Source: Nautilus pompilius (Eukaryota; Mollusca; Cephalopoda; Nautilida; Nautilidae). Taken from it: 64,000 bases of DNA. Shown here piece after piece: positions 28,301 to 38,301 of the stretch. The stretch's first letter is position 1. Each line of letters opens with the position of its first letter. The stretch is from assembly GCA_018389105.1 (NCBI GenBank), contig JACATO010000086.1, positions 1,145,501 through 1,209,500 of the forward strand, written 5' to 3'. Under the pieces are notes generated by a model, which was given only the letters and a program-made list of their open reading frames with translations, was not told where the DNA came from and made no database searches. The translations under genes were made by a program, and so were the position numbers.

Positions 28301-31300
28301 AAATAATTCACTCAGCAGAGATAAACAGTCTCCATTTTACAAGTTTTTTGATGGTGGAAAGAGAATTGAAAAATAAAAAAAAAAAGAAAAGAAAAGAAAT
28401 TCTGACGTGATAAAGAAATAAAAAATAAAATAATTTTTTCAGGCAGTAAATAATCTTTAAAATCCATCTGTCACAAGAGAAGATACAAGATATTTTAAAA
28501 AATCATAAAGATACAATTTTTATTTTGCTTAGAACTTACACTGTTACGTCTGGCTTTCGTTTTAATAAAATGCTCAAAAGTATCCAGTTTTGTTTAAGGC
28601 AGCAACACATCAGTTGAGCCGCAAGCAGCTTACTGAAGCCATAAGTATCCTGTGCACAACCACATACAGTAAACAAAGGGAGCAATTAGTGTTTCAAATT
28701 AAAGTTATGAACTGCTTTAAGTAGCATTGAATGAGTGAACTTATAGGATGCCAAGTCAACATTAAATGGGCCCCACTTTACTGGGTTTAACAACCCAAGT
28801 CTTTCTTTCCACCCACAACTAAGGTGGACCCCTAAAGATGAAGTCCTGTAATTAGCAGGGTGAGAAATACCACCAAGAGAAAAACTATCAGCATCTGAAA
28901 AAAGAAAATCTTCCTGGTCAAAGTACATTTGTACTGGGGTTCACTGTTTAGAAAACCCCTCAAGATTCCCCTGGTCAAGAGGGGAGATGGGATGGGATGG
29001 GCAAAACAAACTAGTCTGCACTGACAGGTCATTAGACAGATAGCCAGACCCTCATCCAGGCAAAGCTCTAATTCTACACAAGAAAGGCAAACATCTTCCT
29101 TTCAGTGGACTTCTGCTCTAAATCACAGTGGCCATCTATAAAAGCTGAACTTTCTACTTGTAATTCAGCACCCCCTAAACAAGAGTAAAGACAAATTAAA
29201 ATGAAACATTAGGTCAACCTGCCAAACCCCTTTTGTCCACTGTCCAACAAAATACAAAACAGGATTTCAGTGGAGGGCCTCAGATCAATCCCTGACCTAT
29301 TTGCTAGATACAATGCCTTTAAAGAAATACATTTTTGTTTCTGGAATCATTAAAAACAAAGTATTTCGACCATTTCAGATATGTAAACAATTGTTTTTTA
29401 TCCTGATTTATATCTGTTTTACTTTTTTATATAATCATCGACGACAAGCAACTCAATTAGCCAGTCCTTCAAGAGTCCAAGCACACCTACAAGGAAAAAT
29501 AGACCTGACTGACACCAGTCCTGCACTCCATTTGTGGTATCTTGTTATCAGATATTGCATAAAATCTAGACTATCAGATTTTCAGAAGGCTGTGGCAACA
29601 TCACCTCATCATGTCAGCTACTATGCCAGTTGTTGTGTTGCAGTAGCATCCCTTTAAAAATAAAATAATGTTTGTAGTTAGATTTGCCTTCTGAGTCCTG
29701 GTGCTATTAACAGTAGTTGGTACCTTTCCTTAAAATATCCAAATCTATGATCCCTTTCATGTTACAGAACATTAGCCATCACTTCAGCCATATTGATTTG
29801 CTACTGATGTAGAATTTTTCAACAAAGACAACATAGGAGGAGTGGGGGAAATGACTCCAAACTTTATATTCCATGGATGCTCCATCTCATCATGATGTGC
29901 TTCGCTTGCATCAGCAGTGACGATGTGTAACAATAGGTCAATGCTTTTCTATTCAAACCACTACAGCAAACCTGGTCATGCAAAAAGTAACATTGTGAGT
30001 TTATCAAGAGCATGCTATCCCACAGTTATAAAGAATGTGGATCATTGGAAGCACTGTTAGAGCAAACACGCTATTGGTTTTCAGTAGGCCAACTCCTTGC
30101 ATTCCTTCCTATCATTTAAAAAGTCATTCATTCATGATCTGATGGCCACTGTGCTTACTCAGCCAGTACAGCGTACATCAAATTCATGTCCACGTACACA
30201 TCCCATCCATGCATAGCCTTGATCGCACACAAGTATTATTTACCAACAGATATCCAATGTCCTTCTGTCCTTGTGCAACATGGAAAACCCATTCTGTCAC
30301 ATAGCATCACCTAGCAGCCACAAACTGCATAACAGCAGCAATGTTCACACACAACTTCAAATATAAAACCTACCAGCTCCCAGGTTGTTTTCTTTTTTCG
30401 ATATCATTAACTTTTTTTTTTTTTTTTTTGTTGATGGCCTTTAACCTCTAAGAGAGCTTGGTAATTTATCAGTTTGATAAACTGCTATAGCGCAGAGAAA
30501 TCACATGATCTGCACTTCAACCATTTACCTTACATTTCTTTGTTTTCCCCCATTTCCCTACTATAAGTATAGACTTGTTACAAGGTGTACACATGGACAA
30601 ACATTTCCTTCACTGAGAAATTAACATTGCAACAAAGACTGCCTCCACAGCATTTAGTTCCAATCAAATTCTAACACATTACCATCCACAATCCAGCTAC
30701 AATGCTACTGATCACAAATTATCAAACACTTAAGAAGTTGTTTGATGGTCTTTTCGCAGAACAGCCACATAGTTGCTGCTACAGTGAAATAGAGGAGTTT
30801 TTTAATAACCCAAATTCCTTTAAAGTTAATGATACAAAAAGCATTTTATTGTCAACAACAACGCAGTGTGCCATCTTTGGTTCTGAGCTCTCTACAAATG
30901 TGAGTTGAAAAAATTGTGACAGTGCAACAGGCCATCAAATGTCTCCAAGAAATGAACCTTAGCCAACAAAGAAGCTTCACAACAGAGGTAGAGCAGCCAC
31001 TTATCTACAATTAACAAACAAGCTTGAAAAGGTTACTCCATCTAAATACCATAATCTGATTACTGGATGTTTACCCATTGCAATAATCTGCATCACTTGT
31101 TTTATCATCGGTGGTAAATGATAAAATGTGGAATTGGTTCACTTCTCCTCTATTCTAACATCACTGCAGCACATCACATGACCAGTGTCACTTAACAAAA
31201 CTACTAGAATGATACGCAGTAATGCCTTTTACTTTTTACTGCTTGTTTCTCTTTTAAAACAAAAGAATTTCAAAATTTAATTTGGCAAGTTTTTTTAAAA

Positions 31301-33812
31301 AAGATTAATTTACCTTCTTGGGCTCTCCCTTCACCACAACTTTGCTTGTATTCTTTGGTACAGCAGCTGCCTTTTGAACGCTTTGCTGTTGCTTTGTGGA
31401 TGTTGCATGCTTGTGACGAGGTTTGTGCTCATTCTCTGCAGCAGCAGTGACTGTTATGATGTGCCCATTTGTAGGTACTTTTGACTATAACAAGCATGTA
31501 AAAGTGTAAGATAAATTTTTTCTGCTGAAACAATGCTCAATTTCTTTTAAAACCTCTATTTAAAAATTCACAAACTCTGAAAAAAGAAAAACAAACAAAT
31601 TTAACTGGGCTGATAGGCAGATAGTGGCAGTGCTATCCATTTCCACTAATAACAATGATTAGCTAAAGAAAAGCAAACAATTCTTGGAAAATTAACTTGA
31701 AATTTTCAAGCAGACAGAAGACAGACTTAACACTAACTTATGTTCATGATAAAATGACATGGCAGAATTTATGACCAGTAAAACAAAATTCAAAGTCATT
31801 TTCTTGTTCAGCAACATTTTTGGGAACTTATCTGCATATAATAAAGGACATTACTATATATTTGTGTATTTACCAATAAAAGAGACCACATAATCGAGTT
31901 ATTACTGCAAACAGCTACAGGTATAATAGCATGGGATTCTGATAATATGTATGTACATCATGACAAAACTTGTTAAATTAAGTTTATATCAAACAAAACT
32001 TTTAATCAAAATCCACAATCATGGACACCAGTGTTTAACATTTTAAATGGTTTCTGAAGTTACAATGCAATTGCAACATCTACATTTTGGGCTGTTGCTG
32101 GACCAAATTCCTTAAAAGAATTTAAAAATTTTTCTTTTTAAAATTCAAAATTTCCATTTTGGAGATCAGATCCTCCTCAAATTTCATACATCCACCCTTG
32201 CAAATGAAATTAAAAACTAATTTACTTAATTGTAGATATAACAGATCAAGCCACTGAGAAAACTAGATATGCTCACGGATGACATCAATGTTTAATCGAG
32301 TGACAGCAGCTTCAGCCACAAAATGCTATTTTACAGCTGCAGAGTAATCCAACTGTTATGCAGGTGCAACAAAACCAAATCAGCAATTTTCTAGAATTCT
32401 AGCTGAATAAAAGAACACCTTAGGGTATAGTAGACACAGAGGGTAGTAGAGTAAGACTGCATTAATTAGTCTGTCACCTTTGTGATATTTGTGTTATGGT
32501 AACAGAAAGTACCCCAGGCTTGCGCCAGGTTACAGATCAGATCAGATTGTCAGAAAGTCTTCAAGCAGCTGGATCTTGGTCAAGTCAGCCCCTCTACAAA
32601 CTCACTCTGAATTAATGGCAATGAGCTGCACATTTTCAATGGTATCAACAATGACGAAGGGCCTGAAGATGCTGGAAAAATGTTCTTGTGATTGCTACTC
32701 AGACAAGCTGACGACTAACAGCAAATGAGCTGAAGATGTGGAGAACGCTATGGTGCTGCATAATCAGCAAATAGATAATTTTTGGAGGTGGCAATAAGGT
32801 GGTGTGGAGGAAGGAGGGTTTTATGATCACTGTATCAGGCTCCTCTTAAAGACATTCTGCACCTTTCTTTCATCAATGTCCACAAAGAAAAAAAAGACCA
32901 CCACCACCTGACCATACATCGAAAGCCAGTATGAATGTCTCACAGGCAAACAATATTCATCTGCTAGCCTGGAGCTTGATACTTCTCCTACAGAGCACCT
33001 GTGGGATGAGGAGAACAGAAGCTTCACCAACAAGATCCACATCCAGAAAGGGTCATACAAAGCTCCATCAAGGGCGCACACTTCCTCTCATACAGAAGGC
33101 GATACGACATTGAAGTTCGCCTTTTTAATTGTTATTTAGAGACCATACTACACATTTAGGGACCTGCAAAGTAGAGTAGAGCTCGTCGTCGCCACCAGCG
33201 GGAGCTGTATGGACGAAGTACAGGCTGGAAACACCCACGGACCCCCCCTCTCTCTCTCTCGGGGGGGGGGGGGAGTACATATACCACAATTATTTTGAAC
33301 AGCAGAGGTTAGTATTCAGAACGGTTGGGGGGGGGGGAAACCAACAAAAAAAAAAGGAAGGAAGGAAAGGGAGAACCCTTTTTTCCCCATTGTGATCTGT
33401 CGGGATATGGAGAGAGTGGCTGTCATCAGGAACAAAACTCGTCAAGCGACCTGGGAAACCTAGTTCCATCGATTTATAGACCTACTGCTGGTGTGCGCGT
33501 GGGAGGGAGAGTTGCGTTTACGTGTAACCCCAACAGTAAGGGACTACGACTGGTGGCGGCAGCAGAGCCCCAGCCACGTCGACCCTTCTTCCGGCCTCTG
33601 CTGCCGGGACGGGACGGGGAGCATCAAGGGGGCACACCCTTCCTTACCTTGTGTTTTTTCGCCTTCTTCGGCCCCTGCTTTCTGTCCTGCGGGTCGAAGC
33701 CGGACGGCTCGACAGGTGACTTAAAGCCGAACGTGAACACGAGCACGGCGAAGAATATCACCATCAGGACGGGCACGGCCACCTGCACCGATAGCACCTC
33801 CACCAGATCCAT
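7321..33812 (-). CDS. MTDH: LYRIC/metadherin-like lysine-rich membrane protein (whole gene)
   Basis: Nine coding exons on the minus strand, in transcript order: 33648-33812, 31314-31484, 17730-17805, 16414-16604, 15272-15343, 12209-12493, 11476-11554, 9689-9796, 7321-7376. All have GT/AG borders and every junction keeps phase, giving 1203 nt and 400 residues. One hydrophobic segment lies at about residues 10-30; the rest is rich in Lys, Glu, Ser and Pro. Two landmarks point to LYRIC/MTDH: DDEGGWMTKHNRKEKKQ across exons 3-4 resembles the vertebrate VDEGAW...KISHREKRQ stretch, and the C-terminus SWIEAKPKNKKRARREN resembles the vertebrate SWESPKQIKKKKKARRET. Known family members sit in ER, nuclear rim and junctional membranes and bind SND1. 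The protein is shorter than the approximately 580-residue human form, so a symmetric exon may have been missed. RRBP1, kinectin and triadin were considered and fit worse. Confidence 0.82.
7719..8979 (-). mobile_element. Mariner-type (Tc1/mariner) transposon, decayed
   Basis: Perfect 27-bp terminal inverted repeats (7721-7747 and 8951-8977, starting AGGTGTAGTCAAAAAGTATC) bound an approximately 1.26-kb element. TA flanks both ends (7717-7718 and 8980-8981), as expected of this superfamily. It sits in MTDH intron 8, in the same orientation as the host gene. Length and ends are those of a full-size mariner. Confidence 0.9.
7790..8775 (-). pseudogene. Mariner transposase pseudogene
   Basis: Minus-strand pieces in different frames give a typical mariner transposase: a helix-turn-helix part (EEIVAEVGISHGSVQ), TGDETWVYGYDPETK with the first catalytic Asp, LHHDTAPAHSAH with the second, and SPDLAP / CDFWLFPKLK, the usual third-Asp block. 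At least two frame changes separate these pieces, so the gene is broken and cannot make a whole transposase. Confidence 0.88.
9689..9796 (-). CDS. MTDH: MTDH exon 8
   Basis: 108 nt between CATTGCAG and GTAAGT. It takes up the phase left by exon 7 and ends one base into the next codon. It encodes KDEPKNSSRDAKPAPEAATS and a further Ser/Lys stretch. DAKPA also occurs in exon 6, a small internal echo. Confidence 0.77.
9797..11475. other. MTDH intron 7
   Basis: AT-rich spacer with poly-A and poly-T runs. The short open frames at 10.1 and 11.0-11.3 kb are not protein-like. No element or exon was recognised. Confidence 0.6.
11476..11554 (-). CDS. MTDH: MTDH exon 7
   Basis: 79 nt between AAACAG and GTGAGT, from phase 0 to phase 1. 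It encodes a Glu/Lys/Ser-rich piece ending SSKVS. The donor overlaps an in-frame TAG, so retaining the intron would end the protein two residues later. Confidence 0.75.
11842..11859. repeat. (TA)n microsatellite
   Basis: Nine uninterrupted TA units in MTDH intron 6, followed by a short CA run. Confidence 0.9.
12209..12493 (-). CDS. MTDH: MTDH exon 6, largest exon
   Basis: 95 codons, phase 0 at both ends, between GATCAG and GTAAGC. Basic blocks (SPSKSAKKKLKRER at the start, SPKKKQKNKLTK at the end) flank a more acidic centre. This resembles the repeated basic nuclear-localisation-like clusters of LYRIC. Confidence 0.78.
13416..15177 (-). mobile_element. CACTA-like DNA transposon with roughly 120-bp imperfect inverted ends
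   Basis: Both ends begin CACTGGTCAACA and point inward. The similarity continues, with indels, for about 120 bases: GTTTCTGGGGTTTT, then AAGG-CGCTGA, then TTGGCTCTAGTTT occur in the same order from each end. The element is flanked by TAA (13413-13415 and 15178-15180), a 3-bp target duplication. Terminal CACTG plus a 3-bp duplication fits the EnSpm/CACTA group, but class assignment from ends alone is provisional (PIF/Harbinger also favours TWA targets). It lies in MTDH intron 5, carries one long open frame on the minus strand, and looks younger than the other elements here. Confidence 0.8.
13894..14922 (-). CDS. Transposon-encoded protein, possibly RNase-H-fold transposase, open frame intact
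   Basis: An uninterrupted frame of about 342 codons ends in TAA at 13894-13896. The first ATG is at 14851-14853, but the frame is open well upstream. An AG directly before GACAAGGG near 14940 could be an acceptor, so the N-terminus may come from another exon or be lost. Visible motifs are LFIDSSKASLKVVLLHNG (Asp in a beta-strand context), ICVDLKMVNFLLG (second Asp), CFLC followed by LWDSRA, and SEEQGERFHQDI (Glu and His). Spacing of acidic residues suggests an RNase-H-like nuclease; that is inference. From memory, closely similar proteins recur as uncharacterised repeats in hydra, insects and molluscs. There is no stop or frameshift across roughly 1 kb, unlike the other transposase genes in the window. 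Confidence 0.75.
   Translation of the reverse strand: MLRFFSKEDDLIFCNDVSALLNCMGISSYDPADWRLFIDSSKASLKVVLLHNGNKFAPVPLGHSTKMKEEYDGIQFVLEKLNYNTHKWLICVDLKMVNFLLGQQSGYTKYPCFLCLWDSRARIQHWRRENWPERESLEVGTANVINEPLVPRDRIIFPPLHIKLGLMKQFVKALNKDGDCFKYICRQFPGLSIEKAKGGIFDGPQIRTLMRDSDFTNHMNMVELNAWVSFTDVVTNFLGNHKADNYKQLVRKMLTAYEKLGANVSIKVHFLFSHLDRFPGNLGDYSEEQGERFHQDIKTMEERYQGKWDEHMMADYCWNLLRDCPKVAHKRKSYKRQFHFCE
15272..15343 (-). CDS. MTDH: MTDH exon 5
   Basis: 72 nt, phase 0 at both ends, behind a pyrimidine tract ending TTTTTAAG and followed by GTGAGT. It encodes 24 residues beginning ESVVLQVKKHE. Being symmetric it could be skipped without a frameshift. The CACTA-like insertion ends only about 95 bases downstream of its donor. 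Confidence 0.65.
16414..16604 (-). CDS. MTDH: MTDH exon 4, family landmark
   Basis: 191 nt between GGCCCAG and GTAAGT. It completes the split Gly codon and reads GWMTKHNRKEKKQKSKKEEK, then Gln/Lys-rich sequence. This is the best internal match to vertebrate LYRIC. Confidence 0.82.
17730..17805 (-). CDS. MTDH: MTDH exon 3
   Basis: 76 nt between TTTCAG and GTGAGA. It starts in phase 0 and ends one base into a Gly codon. It encodes an acidic/basic stretch ending in EETIDDE, the first half of the LYRIC landmark that continues in exon 4. Confidence 0.78.
17806..22222. other. MTDH intron 2, downstream part
   Basis: AT-rich intron DNA with homopolymers, a C-run near 21.22 kb and a (TC)n tract near 21.4 kb. 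Short open frames on both strands lack family signatures. No exon was found that fits the phase-0 junction between MTDH exons 2 and 3. Confidence 0.6.
22802..22838. repeat. (TG)n microsatellite inside the hAT element
   Basis: TG dinucleotides with one GG and one CG interruption, upstream of the transposase pseudogene. Confidence 0.9.
23105..24815 (+). pseudogene. ZBED5-like hAT transposase pseudogene
   Basis: Plus-strand pieces in alternating frames together follow the ZBED5/SCAND3 type. A BED-like zinc finger comes first (FCLLCQQC then HLEAHLKAKH). It is followed by a catalytic-domain part (SLDTTTTDADIY; CTADGAPVMMGKKNGC; HTEVRWLSKGNCLKRLMELF) and the C-terminal dimerisation block (FPSSYLAECGCSVVNDLLLK, then GDLRLKLTKLVP). 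An early TGA at 23348-23350, a TAA near 23718, a stop at 24703-24705 and at least three frame changes break it. The transposon ends are better preserved than the coding part. Confidence 0.9.
25359..31313. other. MTDH intron 2, upstream part
   Basis: Nearly 6 kb without a recognisable gene. Weak open frames at 26.0-26.3, 27.0-27.6, 28.7-29.0 and 29.3-29.66 kb show no family motif. I see no LTR, LINE or tRNA. Confidence 0.55.
31314..31484 (-). CDS. MTDH: MTDH exon 2
   Basis: 57 codons, phase 0 at both ends, preceded by GTTATAG and followed by GTAAAT. The product is low-complexity and rich in Lys, His, Thr and Ala (KPRHKHATSTKQQQ, VVVKGEPKK), matching the charged linker that follows the membrane segment in the family. 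Confidence 0.75.
33242..33273. repeat. C-run, (TC)n, G-run composite tract
   Basis: Seven C, then alternating TC to 33260, then 13 G. A second G-run follows at 33327-33337. They lie in MTDH intron 1 just past exon 1 and are prone to slippage or unusual structure. They also inflate the plus-strand open frame that starts at 33325. Confidence 0.85.
33648..33812 (-). CDS. MTDH: MTDH exon 1: start and transmembrane segment
   Basis: The ATG at 33810-33812 opens 55 codons. Residues about 10-30 form one uninterrupted hydrophobic helix (VAVPVLMVIFFAVLVFTF), followed by Lys-rich PKKAKKHK. The exon ends AAG|GTAAGG in phase 0. The frame stays open upstream of this ATG but has no further ATG nearby. The CpG-rich context fits a promoter-proximal exon. 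Confidence 0.82.
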
Positions 33813-34400
33813 CCTGTTCCTCCTGCGCAGCCCCACCGACCGATTCCCAACACCTGCGTTCCCGAAGCTAAGAAACAGAGAGAGGATGCTCCCGCTTGCG
33901 ACCGCCTTCTACCGTCCCTCGGCCCATATGGTGACCATGCTGACGTAAACACTTCGTGCAACCACCTCGTGCGCCATCGTCATCAACCCTGTGACGTCAC
34001 GAAACAAATTCACTTCGCGGTCGGTCGGGTTTTTTTTTTTTTTTTTTGTTATTAAAAAAATGCTTGCACACACACATTGATATCTATATAAATATGTGTG
34101 TATTTAATTTATATGTATTTACATTTATATTTATCTTAATTATATTTATATTAATTTTCATAAGGAGATTTGTTGCCAACGTAGTTGCCTCTTCTGTCCC
34201 ATACGTCATCAACACACAACGGTTTTGGGCTAAATAAAACAATCGGAATTTTGTAAAAAAAAAGAATTATTTTTGTTAAAAAAAAAAAAAAAAACGCACT
34301 GACTTTTTGTCTCATCCGCTAAAAAAAATATTGTCTTTTTTTTTATTTAACTCTTTAATTTTTTTTAAAAATCCGCCTCCTGTGGCCCCACTGACCGCCG
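33813..34400. promoter_or_regulatory. MTDH/OSER1 divergent promoter region
   Basis: MTDH starts on the minus strand from the GC-richer block ending about 34020, and OSER1 on the plus strand from the block beginning about 34375. The 350 bases between are poly-T/A-rich. Such a gap between two outward-facing first exons is typical of a shared promoter. A perfect CRE lies on each side. Start sites are inferred. Confidence 0.6.
33992..33999. promoter_or_regulatory. Full CRE palindrome TGACGTCA (MTDH side)
   Basis: Exact 8-bp CREB/ATF site within GTGACGTCAC, about 180 bases upstream of the MTDH start codon. Its position suggests function; binding is not shown. Confidence 0.6.
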
Positions 34401-34549
34401 CGCGAGATCGCGTTCCCCAGCTGAGTGGCTTAGCTTTCTGTTTTCAGAGGAAGCAGAAGTCAGTTTTCCTGTCGTCAGTTTGAAGCAAACAATGCGCAAG
34501 AGATGTTTGCCCGTTTTCACCCGCACACGTTGAGCTGTTCTGCCCCCGC

Positions 34550-34557
34550 TGACGTCA
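34550..34557. promoter_or_regulatory. Full CRE palindrome TGACGTCA (OSER1 side)
   Basis: Exact CREB/ATF site within GCTGACGTCACC in the CpG-rich OSER1 5' region, about 100 bases before the end of the 5' UTR exon. Confidence 0.6.
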
Positions 34558-34573
34558 CCAGGCCGTACTTAAC

Positions 34574-34639
34574 ATGGCGTCTACATGTGGGATCGGTCCC
34601 TCGGTTTCTGCTGAGTCAAGGGTCGCGAGCTGCCTCTGA
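34574..34639 (+). CDS. Upstream ORF in the OSER1 leader, 21 codons
   Basis: ATGGCG at 34574 opens MASTCGIGPSVSAESRVASC and ends at TGA 34637-34639, before the donor at 34656. It lies wholly in the presumed 5' UTR exon and could modulate translation of OSER1. Whether the transcript starts upstream of it is not certain. Confidence 0.4.
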   Translation: MASTCGIGPSVSAESRVASCL

Positions 34640-34758
34640 GGGGAGGGAGAACCAGGTGAGTGTCGCCCGTACGTTTGTCTGCCGTTATTTTCATGGCGAA
34701 ATGAAGAAGAAAAGGAGACAGGAGTGAGATGAGTCGGTCTCTCGCGCCACCTTCGTCT

Positions 34759-35187
34759 CCCTAGACACCCGACGGGTCCAGACTGGGCCAGTGAACCTAC
34801 GACATCCCTAGACACCCGACGGGTCCAGACTGGGCCAGTGAACCTACGACATCCCTAGACACCCGACGGGTCCAGACTGGGCCAGTGAACCTACGACATC
34901 CCTAGACACCCGACGGGTCCAGTGAACCTACGACATCCCTAGACATCCAGTGAACATACGACATCCCTAGACACCCGACGGGTCCAGTGAACCTACGACA
35001 TCCCTAGACATCCAGTGAACCTACGACATCCCTAGACACCAGACGGGTCCAGTGAACCTACGACATCCCTAGACATCCAGTGAACATACGACATCCCTAG
35101 ACACCCGACGGGTCCAGTGAACCTACGACATCCCTAGACATCCAGTGAACCTACGACATCCCTAGACATCCAGTGAACCTACGACAT
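34759..35187 (+). repeat. Compound minisatellite with 47-, 37- and 28-bp units
   Basis: Twelve head-to-tail units all begin CCCTAGACA and end ACGACAT. Units 1-3 are 47 bp (34759-34899). Then comes a strictly alternating 37+28 bp pair repeated four times (34900-35159), then one more 28-bp unit (35160-35187). The 37-bp unit is the 47-bp unit minus 10 bases (GACTGGGCCA), and the 28-bp unit lacks a further 9. Two of the 28-bp units share a change from CCT to CAT. The array lies in OSER1 intron 1, about 100 bases past the first-exon donor. Confidence 0.97.
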
Positions 35188-36166
35188 CCCTAGACAGTTG
35201 ACAAAGTGCATCACACCCGTCACGGGTCACCTTTGTATGGGTGGCTTTACTGCTGTTAGTACTCGCTTCTCGTTACTGCTAGCCACTCCCTGTTGAAGTT
35301 AAAATGTTGCCAATCCAAATGAAAACTTGGTTCCTCAGCTAATTCTGATTGATCCTCCATTTCAAAAAAATATAACCTGCTGCATTTCTAAGCGAGCACA
35401 ATTTCTCCTCTTGATTATTTGCCTTTTATGAGAGCAATTGCATTGAACTGTCATACCTTTTTACTGTCTGCCAAAATTCATCAACTTCTGTTTTATTTAC
35501 CCTGCCCATAACCTGACCCTCAGATGTGGTAAAGCCTTAAGAACAGTACCATGCCGGCTAGTAGTACTAATAGTAGCAGAGGCATTTCACTTATAGCCAT
35601 TCATAAACTTGATTCGCCAACTATTGTAAATCATGGTGCCAGACTGCCTCTGGTAAAAGTTAAGTTTATAACAGGCATTACAAAAAGTATCTGTTAAATA
35701 AACAGTGTCATAGGAATCTATTTGTATCACGCAGAAGTATGACTGATACTGAAAATGTTTTTCATTAGTTAACAAGTTTCAAAAGGATGGAAGGAAAAAG
35801 AAATAGATGGAAGCAGATATTTTTAGCTACTTGATAATAAAATATAACCATTAACATTAAGTAAATACACTATAATTGAAAGTAAATTTACTCAAGTAAA
35901 ACTCTACAGATCTTCAGCTTCAGAGTAAATGCTATTTAATACTGAATTTTACCATTTTAAATACAAGCTAATTGTTGACATTTACATGGGATCACTCACT
36001 CAGTAGTATCATTTGTTAAGACTGTAACTCCAGTGTTCTTTTAATTATTAGTCTCTCAATCACCTGGAGAGAGAGGGAGAGAGAGAGATTGTTGCTATTG
36101 ATAGGCACATAGAGGAAGGTTTTGGAAAATATTTTGGGTGCTTTAAATTATTCCTCCTGTCTTTTA
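35188..36166. other. Rest of OSER1 intron 1
   Basis: AT-rich intron DNA with a (GA)n tract near 36.07 kb. No other gene or element is seen. Confidence 0.6.
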
Positions 36167-36179
36167 TAGATAAGTCAAA

Positions 36180-37967
<1,788 letters not shown>

Positions 37968-38295
37968 GGTTGGGAGTTGCTGCTACCCTGTTATGTTTTT
38001 GTTTTGTTTTTATATTATTTTTATGACAGACTTGTGGTGGTGAAACATCAGAAAAATTCTAAGCTGTATTTGATTTGCTTGTTTTTTGTTGTTGATGCTG
38101 TGGTGTTCTTTCATCAGAGTTATTTTTTTTAACCAGATAACAAATGAGGTCATCCGCAATATCAGCTTAAACAAGAGATTCCTCAACTCAATGTTGTTAG
38201 AATTTTGAATGCAGCAGCTAGTCATTTAGGAGCAGTTGTTCCAGGTACGACTGTCTTCAAGACTATTTATTCTCCCTATAAATCCCTCCCTTATA

Positions 38296-38301
38296 AATAA
38301 A
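38296..38301 (+). terminator. OSER1 polyadenylation signal AATAAA
   Basis: First clean AATAAA past the OSER1 stop, about 330 bases downstream, followed by a T/G-rich stretch (GTTTGTTTTGTTTGC), as expected of a cleavage site. Confidence 0.65.

Larger units (their letters stand above)
34400..34655 (+). other. OSER1: OSER1 non-coding first exon (approximate 5' end)
   Basis: GC-rich block in an AT-rich neighbourhood ending in CCAG|GTGAGT, a strong donor at 34655/34656. The next acceptor on this strand with a suitable ATG is TTTTATAG at 36160-36167, just before the OSER1 start. The 5' end is a guess. Confidence 0.55.

Noticed and set aside
29301-29657. 118-codon plus-strand frame
   Set aside because: No motif, in MTDH intron 2, composition not protein-like.
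31485-33647. Frames at 32.5-33.1 kb on both strands
   Set aside because: Overlapping opposite-strand frames without motifs in MTDH intron 1; no splice context fits MTDH.
33325-33948. 207-codon plus-strand open frame
   Set aside because: It begins in a G-run, runs antisense over MTDH exon 1 and its CpG-rich leader, and shows no family motif; the minus-strand exon explains the open sequence.
34759-35187. CRISPR-like array
   Set aside because: Units abut head-to-tail and share nearly all sequence, with no unique spacers; it is a eukaryotic minisatellite.
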